64,000 nucleotides of DNA from Sphingomonas sp. TDK1 (GTDB lineage: Bacteria > Pseudomonadota > Alphaproteobacteria > Sphingomonadales > Sphingomonadaceae): assembly GCF_001650735.1 (NCBI RefSeq), contig NZ_LXVY01000048.1, forward strand, positions 124,001 to 188,000, read 5' to 3'. Both the position numbers and the translations under genes were made by a program. Each line of letters opens with the position of its first letter. The stretch's first letter is position 1. Of this stretch, positions 50,124 through 59,296 are shown piece after piece. The notes beneath the pieces are model-generated. The model did no database searches and was not told the origin of the DNA. It saw only the letters and a program-made list of their open reading frames with translations.

Positions 50124-52763
50124 ATGCAACCTTGTTCCGCGCTGCTTCGCGCGTCGTCGGCGCTCGCCCTCGCGATGGGCACGCTCGCGCCTGCCTATGC
50201 CCAGACCACCCCGCCGCAGGACGATGCGGGCGCGCAGGAGATCGTGGTCAACGGCAGCTATGCCCGCAGCCTCGCCGCCGCGACCGAAGAGAAGCGCCGC
50301 GCCGAATATGGTCTGGATTCGATCAGCTCCACCGACATCGGCAAGTTCCCGACCCAGAACGTCGCCGAGGCGCTCCAGCTCGTCACCGGCGTCGCGATCA
50401 CGCGCCCGCGCGGCGAGGGCCTCTATGTCAGCGTCCGCGGCCTCGGCCCGCAGTTCCAGAGCACCTTGCTCAACGGCCGCCCGGTCGCGCTCAACGACCT
50501 GATCGAGAATGGCGGCGCCAACGGTCGCCAGTTCCGCTTCGAGATGCTGCCCGCCGAATTCGTGTCGAACATCGACGTGGTGAAGACCCCCACCTCGGAC
50601 ATGACCGAGGGCGCGCTGGGCGGCAATATCGACGTGCGCACCTTCCGCCCGTTCGACGTGGGCAACAAGGTCACCGCCAACCTGCGCGGTACCTACACCT
50701 CGCAGACCAAGAAGGTGAAGCCCAACGCCACGCTGATCGGCAGCCACACCTTCGGCGACACCTTCGGCATCCTCGTCGGCGCGCAATATTGGGGCAAGTC
50801 GGTCCGCAACGACCGCTTCATGAACTTCGGCTGGAACCTCGACAAGTTCACCAAGCCCGCCCAGGGCGGCCTCCCGTCGGGTCTCTACGCCCCCACCCGC
50901 ACCCGTCCGACGATCGAGACCGAGGATCGCAAGCGCATCTCCGGCCTCGTCTCCGCCCAGTGGCGCCCGACCCCCGAGCTGGAAACCACGCTCGACGTGC
51001 TCGCGACGCGCCTCGACGTCGCCTATGACGAGTTCGGCCTCGACATCTACCCGGACGACACCAGCGTCGCCGGGCACACGCCGAAGATCGATCCGACCAC
51101 GGTCAAGCTCCAGGGCAACACGATCGTCGGCGCGACGATCAACGATGTCCGCTTCATGGCCAGCCGCGAATACAGCCTCAACCGCCACGACCTGCTGACC
51201 ATCGGCCTCAAGCAGAGCTGGAACCACGATCGCTTCCACGTCACCGCCAACCTCAACTGGTCGTCGGCCCACAGCTTCCACCCGAGCAACGCCGAAGGCA
51301 CCGTGCGCAGCCGCGCGATGTTCTTCGCGCCGCTCACCTATGACGCCTCGGGCGGCTACAAGGTGCTGCCGACGATCACCACCCCGGTCGACGCCAACAA
51401 CCCCGCCAACTACCAGCTCTACACCTTCAACATCGCGCCGAAGAACAGCAAGGACTGGGACAAGTTCGCCCGCCTCGACGGTGCGTATGACGTGGGCGGC
51501 TTCCTCCGCAAGATCGCGGTGGGCGCCGAATATCACTGGCGCAAGCGCGACTATTGGCGCCGCGACTTCACCGTCAACCCGGCCGCCAACACCCCGCTCA
51601 GCTCGCTCGGCACCGGTGCCTATCAGCCGCTGCCCTATGACGACTTCCTGAAGGACGTATCCGGCAACGTCCCGCGTACCTGGCTCGCGCCGGTCACTTC
51701 GGCCTATTACAACGCCTTCTTCACCAGCGCCGTCGCCAACAGCCCGCTCACCGCGAGCGATCTGGCATCGACGTTCAAGACGACCGAGAAGACCGCTTCC
51801 GCCTATGCGCGTCTCGACTATGGCACCATGCTGGGCGGCGTGGACATCACCGGCAATGTCGGCATCCGCTATGTCCACACCGACCAGAACGCCACGGGCT
51901 ATCTGCGCACCGGCAACAACACCACGCCGGTCGCCTTCCCCAAGACCTTCAACGACTGGCTGCCCAGCTTCAACCTGAAGGCGGACCTGACCAAGACGCT
52001 GGTCGCCCGCTTCGCCGCCAGCCGCGTGCTGACCCGCCCGAACGTGACGGACAGCGCGCCGAAGATCACCCTTTCCACCGACGCGCCGACCGCGAGCGGC
52101 GGCAACCCGCAGCTGCTGCCCTTCCTCGCCACCCAGCTCGACGGTGCGCTGGAATGGTATTTCAATCCGCGCGGCGCGCTCACCGGTGCGGTGTTCTACA
52201 AGGCGATGGACAACTACATCACCGCGCAGAACGTCAACATCGACATCCCGGGCCGCGGCACCGTGCTCCTGTCCACCCAGGTCAACGGCGGCAAGGCGAA
52301 GGTGTACGGCGTCGAGGCCGGCTACAACCAGGTGTTCACCTTCCTCCCCGCGCCGTTCGACGGCCTGGGCATGCAGGCGAGCTACACCCACACCTCGGTC
52401 AAGGCGAACTACACCGCCGGTGCGCGTCCGATCGTGGACCAGATGATCGGCCTGTCGAAGAACAGCTTCAACGTGGTCGGCTTCTACGAAAAGGGCCCGA
52501 TCTCGACCCGCCTCTCCTATGTGTGGCGCGACCGGTATCTGTCGGGCATCGGCAGCACCACCCAGGCACCGACCTATACCGCGCCGTTCGGCACGCTGGA
52601 CGGCAGCATCGGGTACAAGCTGCTGCCGAACGTCCAGCTCAGCGTCGAGGCGATCAATCTCTCGGGGGCCAAGCTGTACACCTATAACGACGACCCCAAG
52701 CGCTTCGGCGAGATCAACTATTGGGGCCGCACCATCCTGTTCGGGGTCCGCGCCGAGTTCTGA
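50124..52763 (+). CDS. TonB-dependent outer-membrane receptor (Caulobacter/Xanthomonas type)
   Basis: 879 residues. The signal peptide ends APAYAQ. A TonB-box-like EIVVNGS is near residue 39. The plug domain contains DSISSTDIGKFPTQNVAEAL, VTGVAITRPRGEG and VSVRGLGPQFQSTLLNGRPV, then GGNIDVRTF. The beta-barrel ends INYWGRTILFGVRAEF, with the terminal Phe needed for assembly. This layout matches the TIGR01782 group, whose members often take up sugars or other plant-derived compounds. The substrate here is unknown. It is monocistronic, with its own terminator. Confidence 0.93.
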   Translation: MQPCSALLRASSALALAMGTLAPAYAQTTPPQDDAGAQEIVVNGSYARSLAAATEEKRRAEYGLDSISSTDIGKFPTQNVAEALQLVTGVAITRPRGEGLYVSVRGLGPQFQSTLLNGRPVALNDLIENGGANGRQFRFEMLPAEFVSNIDVVKTPTSDMTEGALGGNIDVRTFRPFDVGNKVTANLRGTYTSQTKKVKPNATLIGSHTFGDTFGILVGAQYWGKSVRNDRFMNFGWNLDKFTKPAQGGLPSGLYAPTRTRPTIETEDRKRISGLVSAQWRPTPELETTLDVLATRLDVAYDEFGLDIYPDDTSVAGHTPKIDPTTVKLQGNTIVGATINDVRFMASREYSLNRHDLLTIGLKQSWNHDRFHVTANLNWSSAHSFHPSNAEGTVRSRAMFFAPLTYDASGGYKVLPTITTPVDANNPANYQLYTFNIAPKNSKDWDKFARLDGAYDVGGFLRKIAVGAEYHWRKRDYWRRDFTVNPAANTPLSSLGTGAYQPLPYDDFLKDVSGNVPRTWLAPVTSAYYNAFFTSAVANSPLTASDLASTFKTTEKTASAYARLDYGTMLGGVDITGNVGIRYVHTDQNATGYLRTGNNTTPVAFPKTFNDWLPSFNLKADLTKTLVARFAASRVLTRPNVTDSAPKITLSTDAPTASGGNPQLLPFLATQLDGALEWYFNPRGALTGAVFYKAMDNYITAQNVNIDIPGRGTVLLSTQVNGGKAKVYGVEAGYNQVFTFLPAPFDGLGMQASYTHTSVKANYTAGARPIVDQMIGLSKNSFNVVGFYEKGPISTRLSYVWRDRYLSGIGSTTQAPTYTAPFGTLDGSIGYKLLPNVQLSVEAINLSGAKLYTYNDDPKRFGEINYWGRTILFGVRAEF

Positions 52764-52788
52764 TCCGAACCCGTCGAAACCTACGGAA

Positions 52789-52816
52789 AAGGCCGGGAGC
52801 GATCCCGGCCTTTTTT
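52789..52816 (+). terminator. Rho-independent terminator of the first TonB receptor
   Basis: AAGGCCGGGA pairs with TCCCGGCCTT around GCGA and runs into T residues. It is nearly identical to the rplA terminator 3 kb upstream. Confidence 0.92.
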
Positions 52817-52991
52817 GTGCACGGAAGCAAAGCATCCTTCCCGCGGGGGCAGGCTGCCGTGCCTGTAGCCACCATTTACCACGATGGTTTACACGTTCTT
52901 TATGGTTGTTCGTGTTTTGTTCACATGCGGCGCGACGTGCGAGGCATGCAGGCCTCCAAGGTCGTACGTACGTGAAACATCAAGAGGAAGA

Positions 52992-53705
52992 ATGACCGAC
53001 AACGCCACCGAGTCCGAAGCGCCGTCCATCGGCGGTTCGTATATTGCTATGCCAGCTGCGGGATCCCCTCCTGCACTCCGCCCCGGCGAGAGGGGTGCCG
53101 CCTCGTCTTTTCGACCGTGGACCGACACGACTCTGCTAATGGGCGGCATAGGCGGACTATTCTACTTTGCTGGATGGTCGTACGAGCAAGCATATTACAT
53201 GCGCTTCGCGATCGATCCCTCGATCATCTCCACATCCTCCCTCACGCTGGCACTGGATGGGGTGCGTGCTCTGATCTTCTCTATCGCCACCATGGCCCCG
53301 TGGATGATGATCGGAGCAGTCCTACTGATGCTGCTTGCGGTTAGCGCAGAATGGCTAGACAGGCGCTATTTCCCCGCCCGTTCGACGCGCAACCTCACGT
53401 CGTTTGGCATCACCCTATTTTTGTCGTTGCTCGGCATCACGGGCCTGATGCTGCTCCTTGGCAGCAATAGTGCCGGTGCACGCACCGCCGGAGACCGCAT
53501 TCGCAACGTTCGCGAGGGCAATGTCTGGAACTATCATCTCGATAGCGAGACGCTCTCCGGTGTGGCGATCGGTCAAAATGCTCAGGCTAGCTGGATTCTG
53601 ACCAAAGCTGGCGTTCGTCAGATAAAGACCGACGCAATCCGCACGATCGACGGCCCGTTGCTAAAGCGTGTGGCGGAGAGCGCGGGACAGCTGGAGAAAC
53701 ACTAA
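52992..53705 (+). CDS. Three-helix membrane protein, unknown function
   Basis: 237 residues from ATG 52992, with AGAGGAAG at good distance. The open frame upstream is not credible. There is a hydrophilic N-terminus of about 45 residues, then membrane helices at about 51-70 (LMGGIGGLFYFAGWSYEQAYYM), 100-118 (MAPWMMIGAVLLMLLAV) and 137-155 (ITLFLSLLGITGLMLLLGS), and a soluble C-terminal part of about 75 residues. I do not recognise a family. The DNA is less GC-rich and uses rarer codons than the receptor genes on both sides, suggesting a separate origin. Confidence 0.75.
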   Translation: MTDNATESEAPSIGGSYIAMPAAGSPPALRPGERGAASSFRPWTDTTLLMGGIGGLFYFAGWSYEQAYYMRFAIDPSIISTSSLTLALDGVRALIFSIATMAPWMMIGAVLLMLLAVSAEWLDRRYFPARSTRNLTSFGITLFLSLLGITGLMLLLGSNSAGARTAGDRIRNVREGNVWNYHLDSETLSGVAIGQNAQASWILTKAGVRQIKTDAIRTIDGPLLKRVAESAGQLEKH

Positions 53706-53716
53706 CCGCGAAGAAG

Positions 53717-53747
53717 AAGGGCCGGGTTGCCCCCGGCCCTTCCCCCC
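53717..53747 (-). terminator. Terminator between the membrane protein and the second TonB receptor
   Basis: AAGGGCCGGG (53717-53726) pairs with CCCGGCCCTT (53732-53741). On the minus strand the stem is followed by a T/C-rich tract (CTTCTTCTT), so it best serves the receptor gene, which ends at 53751. Confidence 0.75.
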
Positions 53748-53750
53748 TCC

Positions 53751-56591
53751 TCAGAAGCCGTAGGACAGCCGCAGATAGCCGAACTGGCCCGGCAGATCGT
53801 AGGTCGTCGGATCGAAGTTCGCGCTCTGGCAGGTGAAGCAGGGCGGCGGCGAGCGGTCGAACAGGTTGTTCACGCCGATCGTCAGCCGCGCGCGGTGGTT
53901 CATCCAGGCCGGGGAGAAATAGGCCTGCAAATCGCCATAGAATACCGCGCCCAGACGGTGGACGCCGTCGCGCTCGTCCACGCCGCTGATGTAGCGCCCG
54001 GTGAAGGAGATGCCGTAGCCCGGCGTCGACCAGTCGGCCGTCGCATTGGCCTTGAAGCGCGGATAGGCCTGGTCCGGGCTGCCCCGCTCGGTGCCCGCGA
54101 AGCGCAGCGCAGGCGCGCCGAGGTCCGCCGGCGGCAGCACGTCGTAGCGCAGCAGATAGGCGGCATTGGCGTTCACGCCCACCGTCCCCTCGCCGATCTT
54201 GTGCGATCGGAAGGTGAAGGTGCCGTCCAGCCCGTCGGTCTTGATCCCGTTAAGGTTGAGCAGACGCCCGCTGATCCCGGCGATGGTGCCGTTGCCGTTG
54301 CGCTGGATCGCGGCGCAGCTGATCGGGTCGGCGTTGAACGCGCAGCGCCGCAGCGTCAGCGTGCCCGGCACCGAGTCGATCGCGTTCGTCAGCTTGATGT
54401 TGTAATAGTTCACCTCGAGGCTCAGCGCGCTCGCCCAGCCCCTGGCCCAGCTCGGGCTGTAGACGCCGCCGGCCGTCCAGGTCTTCGCCGTTTCGGGCTT
54501 CAGCGCGGTGTTGCCTTGCGAGAAGATGCCGATCTGTCCGCCGGTCGGCTCCTTGTAGCTGCCGTTCGCCGGCACACCGTTGGCGATGCAGTTCGCCCGC
54601 ACCGTCGCGTTGGTCTGGAAGAAGCCGCCCGCCGCGCTGGTGCAGGGATCGTCGATGCCCGCATCGGTGCGCGACAGCCCCGCATAGAGTTCGCCGATGC
54701 TCGGCGCGCGCAGGCTCTCGGCATAGCCGCCGCGCAGCAGCAGGTCGGCCACCGGCTTCCACAGGCCGGAGGCGGTGAAGGTGGTGTTGCTGCCGAACGA
54801 CGAATAGTTGGAGTGGCGTACCGCGCCGTCCAGCTCCAGCTTGTTGAAGAAGGGGGTGTTGGCCAGCAGCGGCACGCGCAGCTCGCCATAGACTTCGTCG
54901 ACCCGGAAGCCGCCGCGCGACGGGCTCGTCGGCACGTCGGCGCCAAGGCCGGCGACGATCACCGGATCGGGATCATAGCTGGCGAACTGGTCGCGATGTT
55001 CATAGCCGATGGCCACGCCCACCGGGCCCGCCGGCAGGTCGAACAAGGTGCCCGACAGGTTGGCCGTGGTGTCCCACAGCCGCTGCGAGCTGCGGTCGCG
55101 CTCGTCGAATGCGACAAAGCTCAGCATCGCCGGCGTGATCGAGCCGAGGCCGCCGAAGAGGTTGAACGGCACGCAAGCGCCCGTGCACGCGCCCACCGGG
55201 CCCAGCGCCTGCGCCAGCTTCCCGGCGTTGATGTTGCCGGTGAACAGCTGCTTGGCGTCGTTGAAGCCGAACGTGCCGTTCACGTCCCAATACCATTTGC
55301 GGCCCGCGACATCGAACGATCCGTCCAGGGTCAGCGTGCCCGACATGGTGTCGACATTCTGGGTGAAGACGCGCTGCCCCGCCTCCACCATGCGCCGCGC
55401 GATGAAGGAGAAGTTGCCGTTCGCCTGCGACAGTGTCTGGCCGAAGGGATTGTACGGGTTGGTCGCGTCGATCGAGATGGTGTCGAGCAGGTTGCCGTTG
55501 CCCGCGTCCGGCCCCACGAACAGCGGCAGGAAGGCCGCCTGGGTGCGCGAGTAGCGGTGGTTGTACAGCAGCTTGACGCGCATGTTGATGCTGTCGGTCA
55601 GCGCCTGCTTGAAATTGAGGAAGCCGCCATAGCGCTCGGAGGGGGTGAGCAGATAGTTGTAGGGCGCGAAGTTGAACCGGTCTGCGGTGGTGAAATCCTT
55701 GAAGTCGGTCGGATAGTTCACCGCGCGTCCGGTCACCGGCGCCTTCAGCGTCAGGTCCTGCCCCAGCACGTCGAAGCGGCCATTGGGGGTCGCGCCGCTG
55801 CAGCCGCCGACCGGGTCGGAGCAGCTGGTCTGGCCGGGATTGGGAAACTGCGAGATGGCGCGGTCGCGCGTGAACATCTCGCCCTGCTTCACATAGCTCG
55901 CGCCGACCACCAGCGACGTGCCGGTCTCGCGCGACTGGATGCCGTAGCTCGCCTCATATTGCTGGGTGGTACCGTCGCCCTGGCGATAGGTGCCATATTG
56001 CGCCGAGGCGCGCAGCCCTTCCTGGCTCTGCTTGGTGATGATGTTGATCACCCCGGCCACGGCGTCCGAGCCGTAGAGCGGCGACGCGCCGGATTGCAGC
56101 ACCTCCACCCGCTCGATCAGGTTGACCGGCAGGGTGTTCAGGTCGACCGAGGCCGGAATGCCGCCCGCCGCCGATCCGTTGACGAAGCGCAGGCCGTCCA
56201 CGAGGATCAGCGTGCGCTTGGCGGCGAGATAGCGCAGGTCCACCTCGGCCGAACCCGAGCTGACGCCCGTGCCGTCCGGCGGCCCGCCGACATTGCCGGC
56301 ATTGTTGACCTTGGTGTTCAGCCCGCCCGCCGCGCTCGGCAGGCGCTGGAGCACGTCGGCGATGGCGGTGAGGCCGGTGCGCGCGATCTCCTCCTGCCCG
56401 ACGGTGACGACCGGCTTGTCCTGATCGAGGGGGCTCCGCCGGATGCGCGAGCCGGTGACGACGATGTCGTCCTGGGGTGCGCCGGCGCCGGTGGTGGCGC
56501 TGTCCTGCGCGAAGGCCGGCGTCGCCGCCATCCCCATGGCGAGTGCGAGTGCTGCAAGACTGCAGGTAGTACGTCGGTACGATGCGTGCAT
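53751..56591 (-). CDS. TonB-dependent outer-membrane receptor (second, unrelated to the first)
   Basis: 946 residues from ATG 56591 (MHASYRRTTCSLAALALAMG), with signal peptide ending PAFAQ. The TonB-box-like DDIVVTGSRIRRSP is near residue 42. Plug motifs are LTAIADVLQRLPSAAGG, LVDGLRFVNGSAAGG, DLNTLPVNLIERVEVLQSG and SPLYGSDAVAGVINIITK. The barrel ends FGYLRLSYGF. Several Cys pairs lie in extracellular loops (SCSDPVGGCSG, ACTGACVPF). It is typical of sphingomonad receptors for siderophores, B12-like or plant compounds. The substrate is unknown. Confidence 0.93.
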   Translation of the reverse strand: MHASYRRTTCSLAALALAMGMAATPAFAQDSATTGAGAPQDDIVVTGSRIRRSPLDQDKPVVTVGQEEIARTGLTAIADVLQRLPSAAGGLNTKVNNAGNVGGPPDGTGVSSGSAEVDLRYLAAKRTLILVDGLRFVNGSAAGGIPASVDLNTLPVNLIERVEVLQSGASPLYGSDAVAGVINIITKQSQEGLRASAQYGTYRQGDGTTQQYEASYGIQSRETGTSLVVGASYVKQGEMFTRDRAISQFPNPGQTSCSDPVGGCSGATPNGRFDVLGQDLTLKAPVTGRAVNYPTDFKDFTTADRFNFAPYNYLLTPSERYGGFLNFKQALTDSINMRVKLLYNHRYSRTQAAFLPLFVGPDAGNGNLLDTISIDATNPYNPFGQTLSQANGNFSFIARRMVEAGQRVFTQNVDTMSGTLTLDGSFDVAGRKWYWDVNGTFGFNDAKQLFTGNINAGKLAQALGPVGACTGACVPFNLFGGLGSITPAMLSFVAFDERDRSSQRLWDTTANLSGTLFDLPAGPVGVAIGYEHRDQFASYDPDPVIVAGLGADVPTSPSRGGFRVDEVYGELRVPLLANTPFFNKLELDGAVRHSNYSSFGSNTTFTASGLWKPVADLLLRGGYAESLRAPSIGELYAGLSRTDAGIDDPCTSAAGGFFQTNATVRANCIANGVPANGSYKEPTGGQIGIFSQGNTALKPETAKTWTAGGVYSPSWARGWASALSLEVNYYNIKLTNAIDSVPGTLTLRRCAFNADPISCAAIQRNGNGTIAGISGRLLNLNGIKTDGLDGTFTFRSHKIGEGTVGVNANAAYLLRYDVLPPADLGAPALRFAGTERGSPDQAYPRFKANATADWSTPGYGISFTGRYISGVDERDGVHRLGAVFYGDLQAYFSPAWMNHRARLTIGVNNLFDRSPPPCFTCQSANFDPTTYDLPGQFGYLRLSYGF

Positions 56592-56749
56592 GTGGGTCCC
56601 CTCGATCCAAGCCGTTCGTTGCGACACCCTCTCTTGGTCTGTTTGTAACAAAACAGACGCACGGACGGGGGTTTGGCAAGAGGGGATTGCGCAAATGGGT
56701 TAATGATTGAAATAGTGTTGCCCAAGCGCCACGCTGGGCAGACGCCGCT

Positions 56750-56986
56750 TCACCCCGCGCCCTCGCCGCGCACGTCGCTCCACACGAGCAGCCCGCCGCC
56801 CAGCGTGGTGAAGACGCAGAGCATCGCCGCGCTCCACCGGAACGCGCCGCCCATCAGCAGGATCAGAATCGGGAGCGAGCCGAGCAGCGCCAGCAGCGCG
56901 CCCAGCGCAGCCTCCCAGCGCCGCGATGCGAGAGTCCAGAACAGCGCCCCGAGCCACAGCAGATCGAGGGCGAAGAGCAGTTCCAA
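56750..56986 (-). CDS. Small hydrophobic membrane protein after the phosphate transporter
   Basis: 78 residues with two to three hydrophobic segments (MELLFALDLLWLGALFWTLA; ALGALLALLGSLPILILLMG; MLCVFTTLGGGLLVW). It starts at TTG 56986, 10 bases after the pit stop codon, with AGGCGG just before it. No family is recognised. It looks like the third gene of the NUDIX-DUF47/pit operon. The TTG start lowers confidence. Confidence 0.55.
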   Translation of the reverse strand: MELLFALDLLWLGALFWTLASRRWEAALGALLALLGSLPILILLMGGAFRWSAAMLCVFTTLGGGLLVWSDVRGEGAG

Positions 56987-56996
56987 TCCGCCTGCC

Positions 56997-58010
56997 TCAG
57001 AACAGCCTGGTCAGCGCGTAGAACAGGGCACCCACCGCGGCCGACGCCGGCAGCGTCACCACCCAGGCGACGACCACGTCGCTCGCCACGCCCCAGCGCA
57101 CCGCCGAAGCCCGCCGCGCCGTACCCGCGCCGATCACCGCCCCGGTGATGGTATGCGTGGTCGACACCGGGATCCCCAGCCACGACGCGCCGAACAGGAT
57201 GATCGACCCGCCCAGCGACGCGCTGAACCCCTGGTGCTGCGACAGCTTGGTGATCCGCGAGCCCATCGTCTCGATGATCTTCCACCCGCCGGTCATCGTC
57301 CCCAGCGCGATCGCCACATAGCAGCTGATCGCCACCCAGTGCGGCACCTCGAACTTGCCGTGCAGATAGCCGGTCGAATAGAGCAGCACGGTGATGATCC
57401 CCATGGTCTTCTGCGCGTCGTTCAGCCCGTGGCTGAGCGAATAGGCGCCGGAGGAGATGAGGTGCAGCACCCGGAAGCTGCGCTCCGCCCCGCTCGCCGT
57501 GGCGCGGCGGAACAGCCAGCTCGTCGCCAGCATGATCGTCATCGCCAGGATCATGCCCAGCGTCGGCGAGAGCACGATGGCGAGCAGCGTCTTGTCCAGC
57601 CCGCTCCACTGGATGCCCTCGAACCCGGCATGCGCCACGCCCGCGCCGATCATGCCCCCCACCAGCGCGTGGCTGGACGAGGACGGGATGCCCTTCAGCC
57701 AGGTCACGATGTTCCAGAACATCGCCCCCACCAGCGCGCCGAACACCACGCCCGGCGTGATCAGGTCCTTGTCGATCAGCCCCTGCCCGATCGTCTCGGC
57801 CACCTTGTGCAGGCTCGGCACCGCGATCGTCACGAAATAGGCGGCGAAGTTGAAGAACGCCGCGAAGGCGACCGCGTGCACCGGCTTCAGCAGCCGCGTC
57901 GCGACCACGGTGGCGATCGCGTTGGCGGCATCGTGCAGGCCGTTCAGAAAGTCGAACAGCAGCGCGACGATGATAAGCCCGATGAGCAGCGGCAGGGCGA
58001 GTTCATGCAT
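56997..58010 (-). CDS. pit: Low-affinity inorganic phosphate transporter (PiT family)
   Basis: 337 residues, about ten membrane segments. It carries the duplicated PiT signatures FLNGLHDAANAIATVVATRL (N-terminal half) and SHGLNDAQKTMGIITVLLY (C-terminal half), plus WLGIPVSTTHTITGAVIGAG. It transports phosphate, or metal-phosphate, driven by protons. It starts eight bases after the stop of the NUDIX-DUF47 gene, the usual DUF47-pit operon pairing. Confidence 0.96.
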   Translation of the reverse strand: MHELALPLLIGLIIVALLFDFLNGLHDAANAIATVVATRLLKPVHAVAFAAFFNFAAYFVTIAVPSLHKVAETIGQGLIDKDLITPGVVFGALVGAMFWNIVTWLKGIPSSSSHALVGGMIGAGVAHAGFEGIQWSGLDKTLLAIVLSPTLGMILAMTIMLATSWLFRRATASGAERSFRVLHLISSGAYSLSHGLNDAQKTMGIITVLLYSTGYLHGKFEVPHWVAISCYVAIALGTMTGGWKIIETMGSRITKLSQHQGFSASLGGSIILFGASWLGIPVSTTHTITGAVIGAGTARRASAVRWGVASDVVVAWVVTLPASAAVGALFYALTRLF

Positions 58011-58018
58011 GGGATGGA

Positions 58019-59254
58019 TCAGGCGTGATCGATGACGATGCCGTCGATCTCGTTCGCCACGTCCTCGAACGCGTCGACGATCCGCTCGAGATGCTTGTAC
58101 AGCTCCCGCTGCACCGCGAACTGCAGCGGATCGCGCGGCCCCAGCTCCTTGTAGCCGCGCTTCAGCCCCGCCGCATGGATATCGTCGGCATGGCTTTCCA
58201 TCCGCACCAGCCGTTCGGTCAGCTCGTGCAGCCGCGCGCCGTTGCGGGCGACGTCGCGCAGCAGCGGCATCGCCTCCAGCGTCAGCCGCGCGGCATCGAC
58301 GACGATCCCCGCCATGTCCTTCATCTCGGGCTCGAAGGCGTCGATCTCGTACAGGTCGATGGCGCGCACCGTGGCCTGCATCTCGTCGATCGCATCGTCC
58401 ATCGATCCGATCAGCGCGGTGATCGCGCCGCGATCGAACGGCGTGAGGAAGGTCACCCGCACCGTCTGGAGCACCTGGCGGGTGATCTCGTCGGCATCAT
58501 GCTCGCGCTCGATCACTTCGCGGATATGGTCCCTGCCGCCATCCTGGAGCAGCCGCGCCAGCGCATCCGCCCCCGCCACCACCGTTGCCGCATGCGCTTC
58601 GAACATCTCGAAGAAATTGCCCGTGCGGGGCAGCAGCCGTTGGAACCACGCAAACATTCGATTGACCTTTGATTTCTGGACGACGGTGTCGAGCACGCCC
58701 CGCCGCCTTGTGGCCGCGCGAAACTCTTCCGGGCCGAAGGAGCGGATCAGGTCGCGCAGATCGGGCTCGTCGACGGAATCGGCGGCCTCGGCAAGGCTGA
58801 ACCATTTCCGCTGGCGTTCCGCCTGCTCCTTCCAGGAGTCCAGCTCACGGGTGACCGAGAAGGGAAACACCTCGACATCGACCATCAGCGACGCGCCGTT
58901 GCCGCGCTTCTTGCGATAGCGATAGGAGCCGAGCGGCGTGGGGCAGATGACCCCCTGCACGCCCGCTTCCTCCTCTGCCTCCAGCGTCGCGGCGGCATGG
59001 CTGCTGAGCCCGGAGCCGGGATTGCCCTTGGGCACCACCCACCGCCCGCTGCCGCGCGAGGTGACCAGCAGCACCTGGGTAGGCGCGTCGGCACCGGAAC
59101 CGAGGGTGCGATACGGCAAGGCGGCAATCTGGCGAATGGGATGTGCTCCGGAGACGAAGCGCGGTGTTACAATTTTGGGGTGGGATGGCAAGGGAGGGGG
59201 GCAAACGGGAGACGGCCGCGTGGTATCCACATGTTCACGACGCATCCCCTGCAT
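58019..59254 (-). CDS. NUDIX hydrolase fused to a DUF47 (PhoU-like) domain
   Basis: 411 residues in one uninterrupted frame. Residues about 35-165 form a NUDIX domain of the type found in diphosphoinositol-phosphate or diadenosine-polyphosphate hydrolases: LLVTSRGSGRWVVPKGNPGS, then LEAEEEAGVQGVICPTPLGS. The core acidic residues (E-x3-EE) are kept, although the NUDIX box is degenerate at its first Glu and its Arg. Residues about 195-411 are a DUF47/PhoU-like helical bundle (LLPRTGNFFEMFEAHAATVV, EREHDADEITRQVL, SMDDAIDEMQATVRAIDLYE), the usual regulator partner of PiT transporters. The first codon is uncertain because no clear ribosome site precedes ATG 59254. Confidence 0.88.
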   Translation of the reverse strand: MQGMRREHVDTTRPSPVCPPPLPSHPKIVTPRFVSGAHPIRQIAALPYRTLGSGADAPTQVLLVTSRGSGRWVVPKGNPGSGLSSHAAATLEAEEEAGVQGVICPTPLGSYRYRKKRGNGASLMVDVEVFPFSVTRELDSWKEQAERQRKWFSLAEAADSVDEPDLRDLIRSFGPEEFRAATRRRGVLDTVVQKSKVNRMFAWFQRLLPRTGNFFEMFEAHAATVVAGADALARLLQDGGRDHIREVIEREHDADEITRQVLQTVRVTFLTPFDRGAITALIGSMDDAIDEMQATVRAIDLYEIDAFEPEMKDMAGIVVDAARLTLEAMPLLRDVARNGARLHELTERLVRMESHADDIHAAGLKRGYKELGPRDPLQFAVQRELYKHLERIVDAFEDVANEIDGIVIDHA

Positions 59255-59296
59255 CGCAATATAAATCTATAATATCTAAAATATCAAACACGTTTT

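Noticed and set aside
50088..52835. A 915-codon open frame antisense to the first TonB receptor
   Set aside because: It has the Arg/Gly/Ala-rich, low-information composition of GC-rich antisense frames. The plus-strand receptor has a signal peptide, plug and barrel motifs.
53727..56648. A 973-codon plus-strand open frame over the second TonB receptor
   Set aside because: Same reason: it is the mirror of a real receptor gene and contains no recognisable domain.
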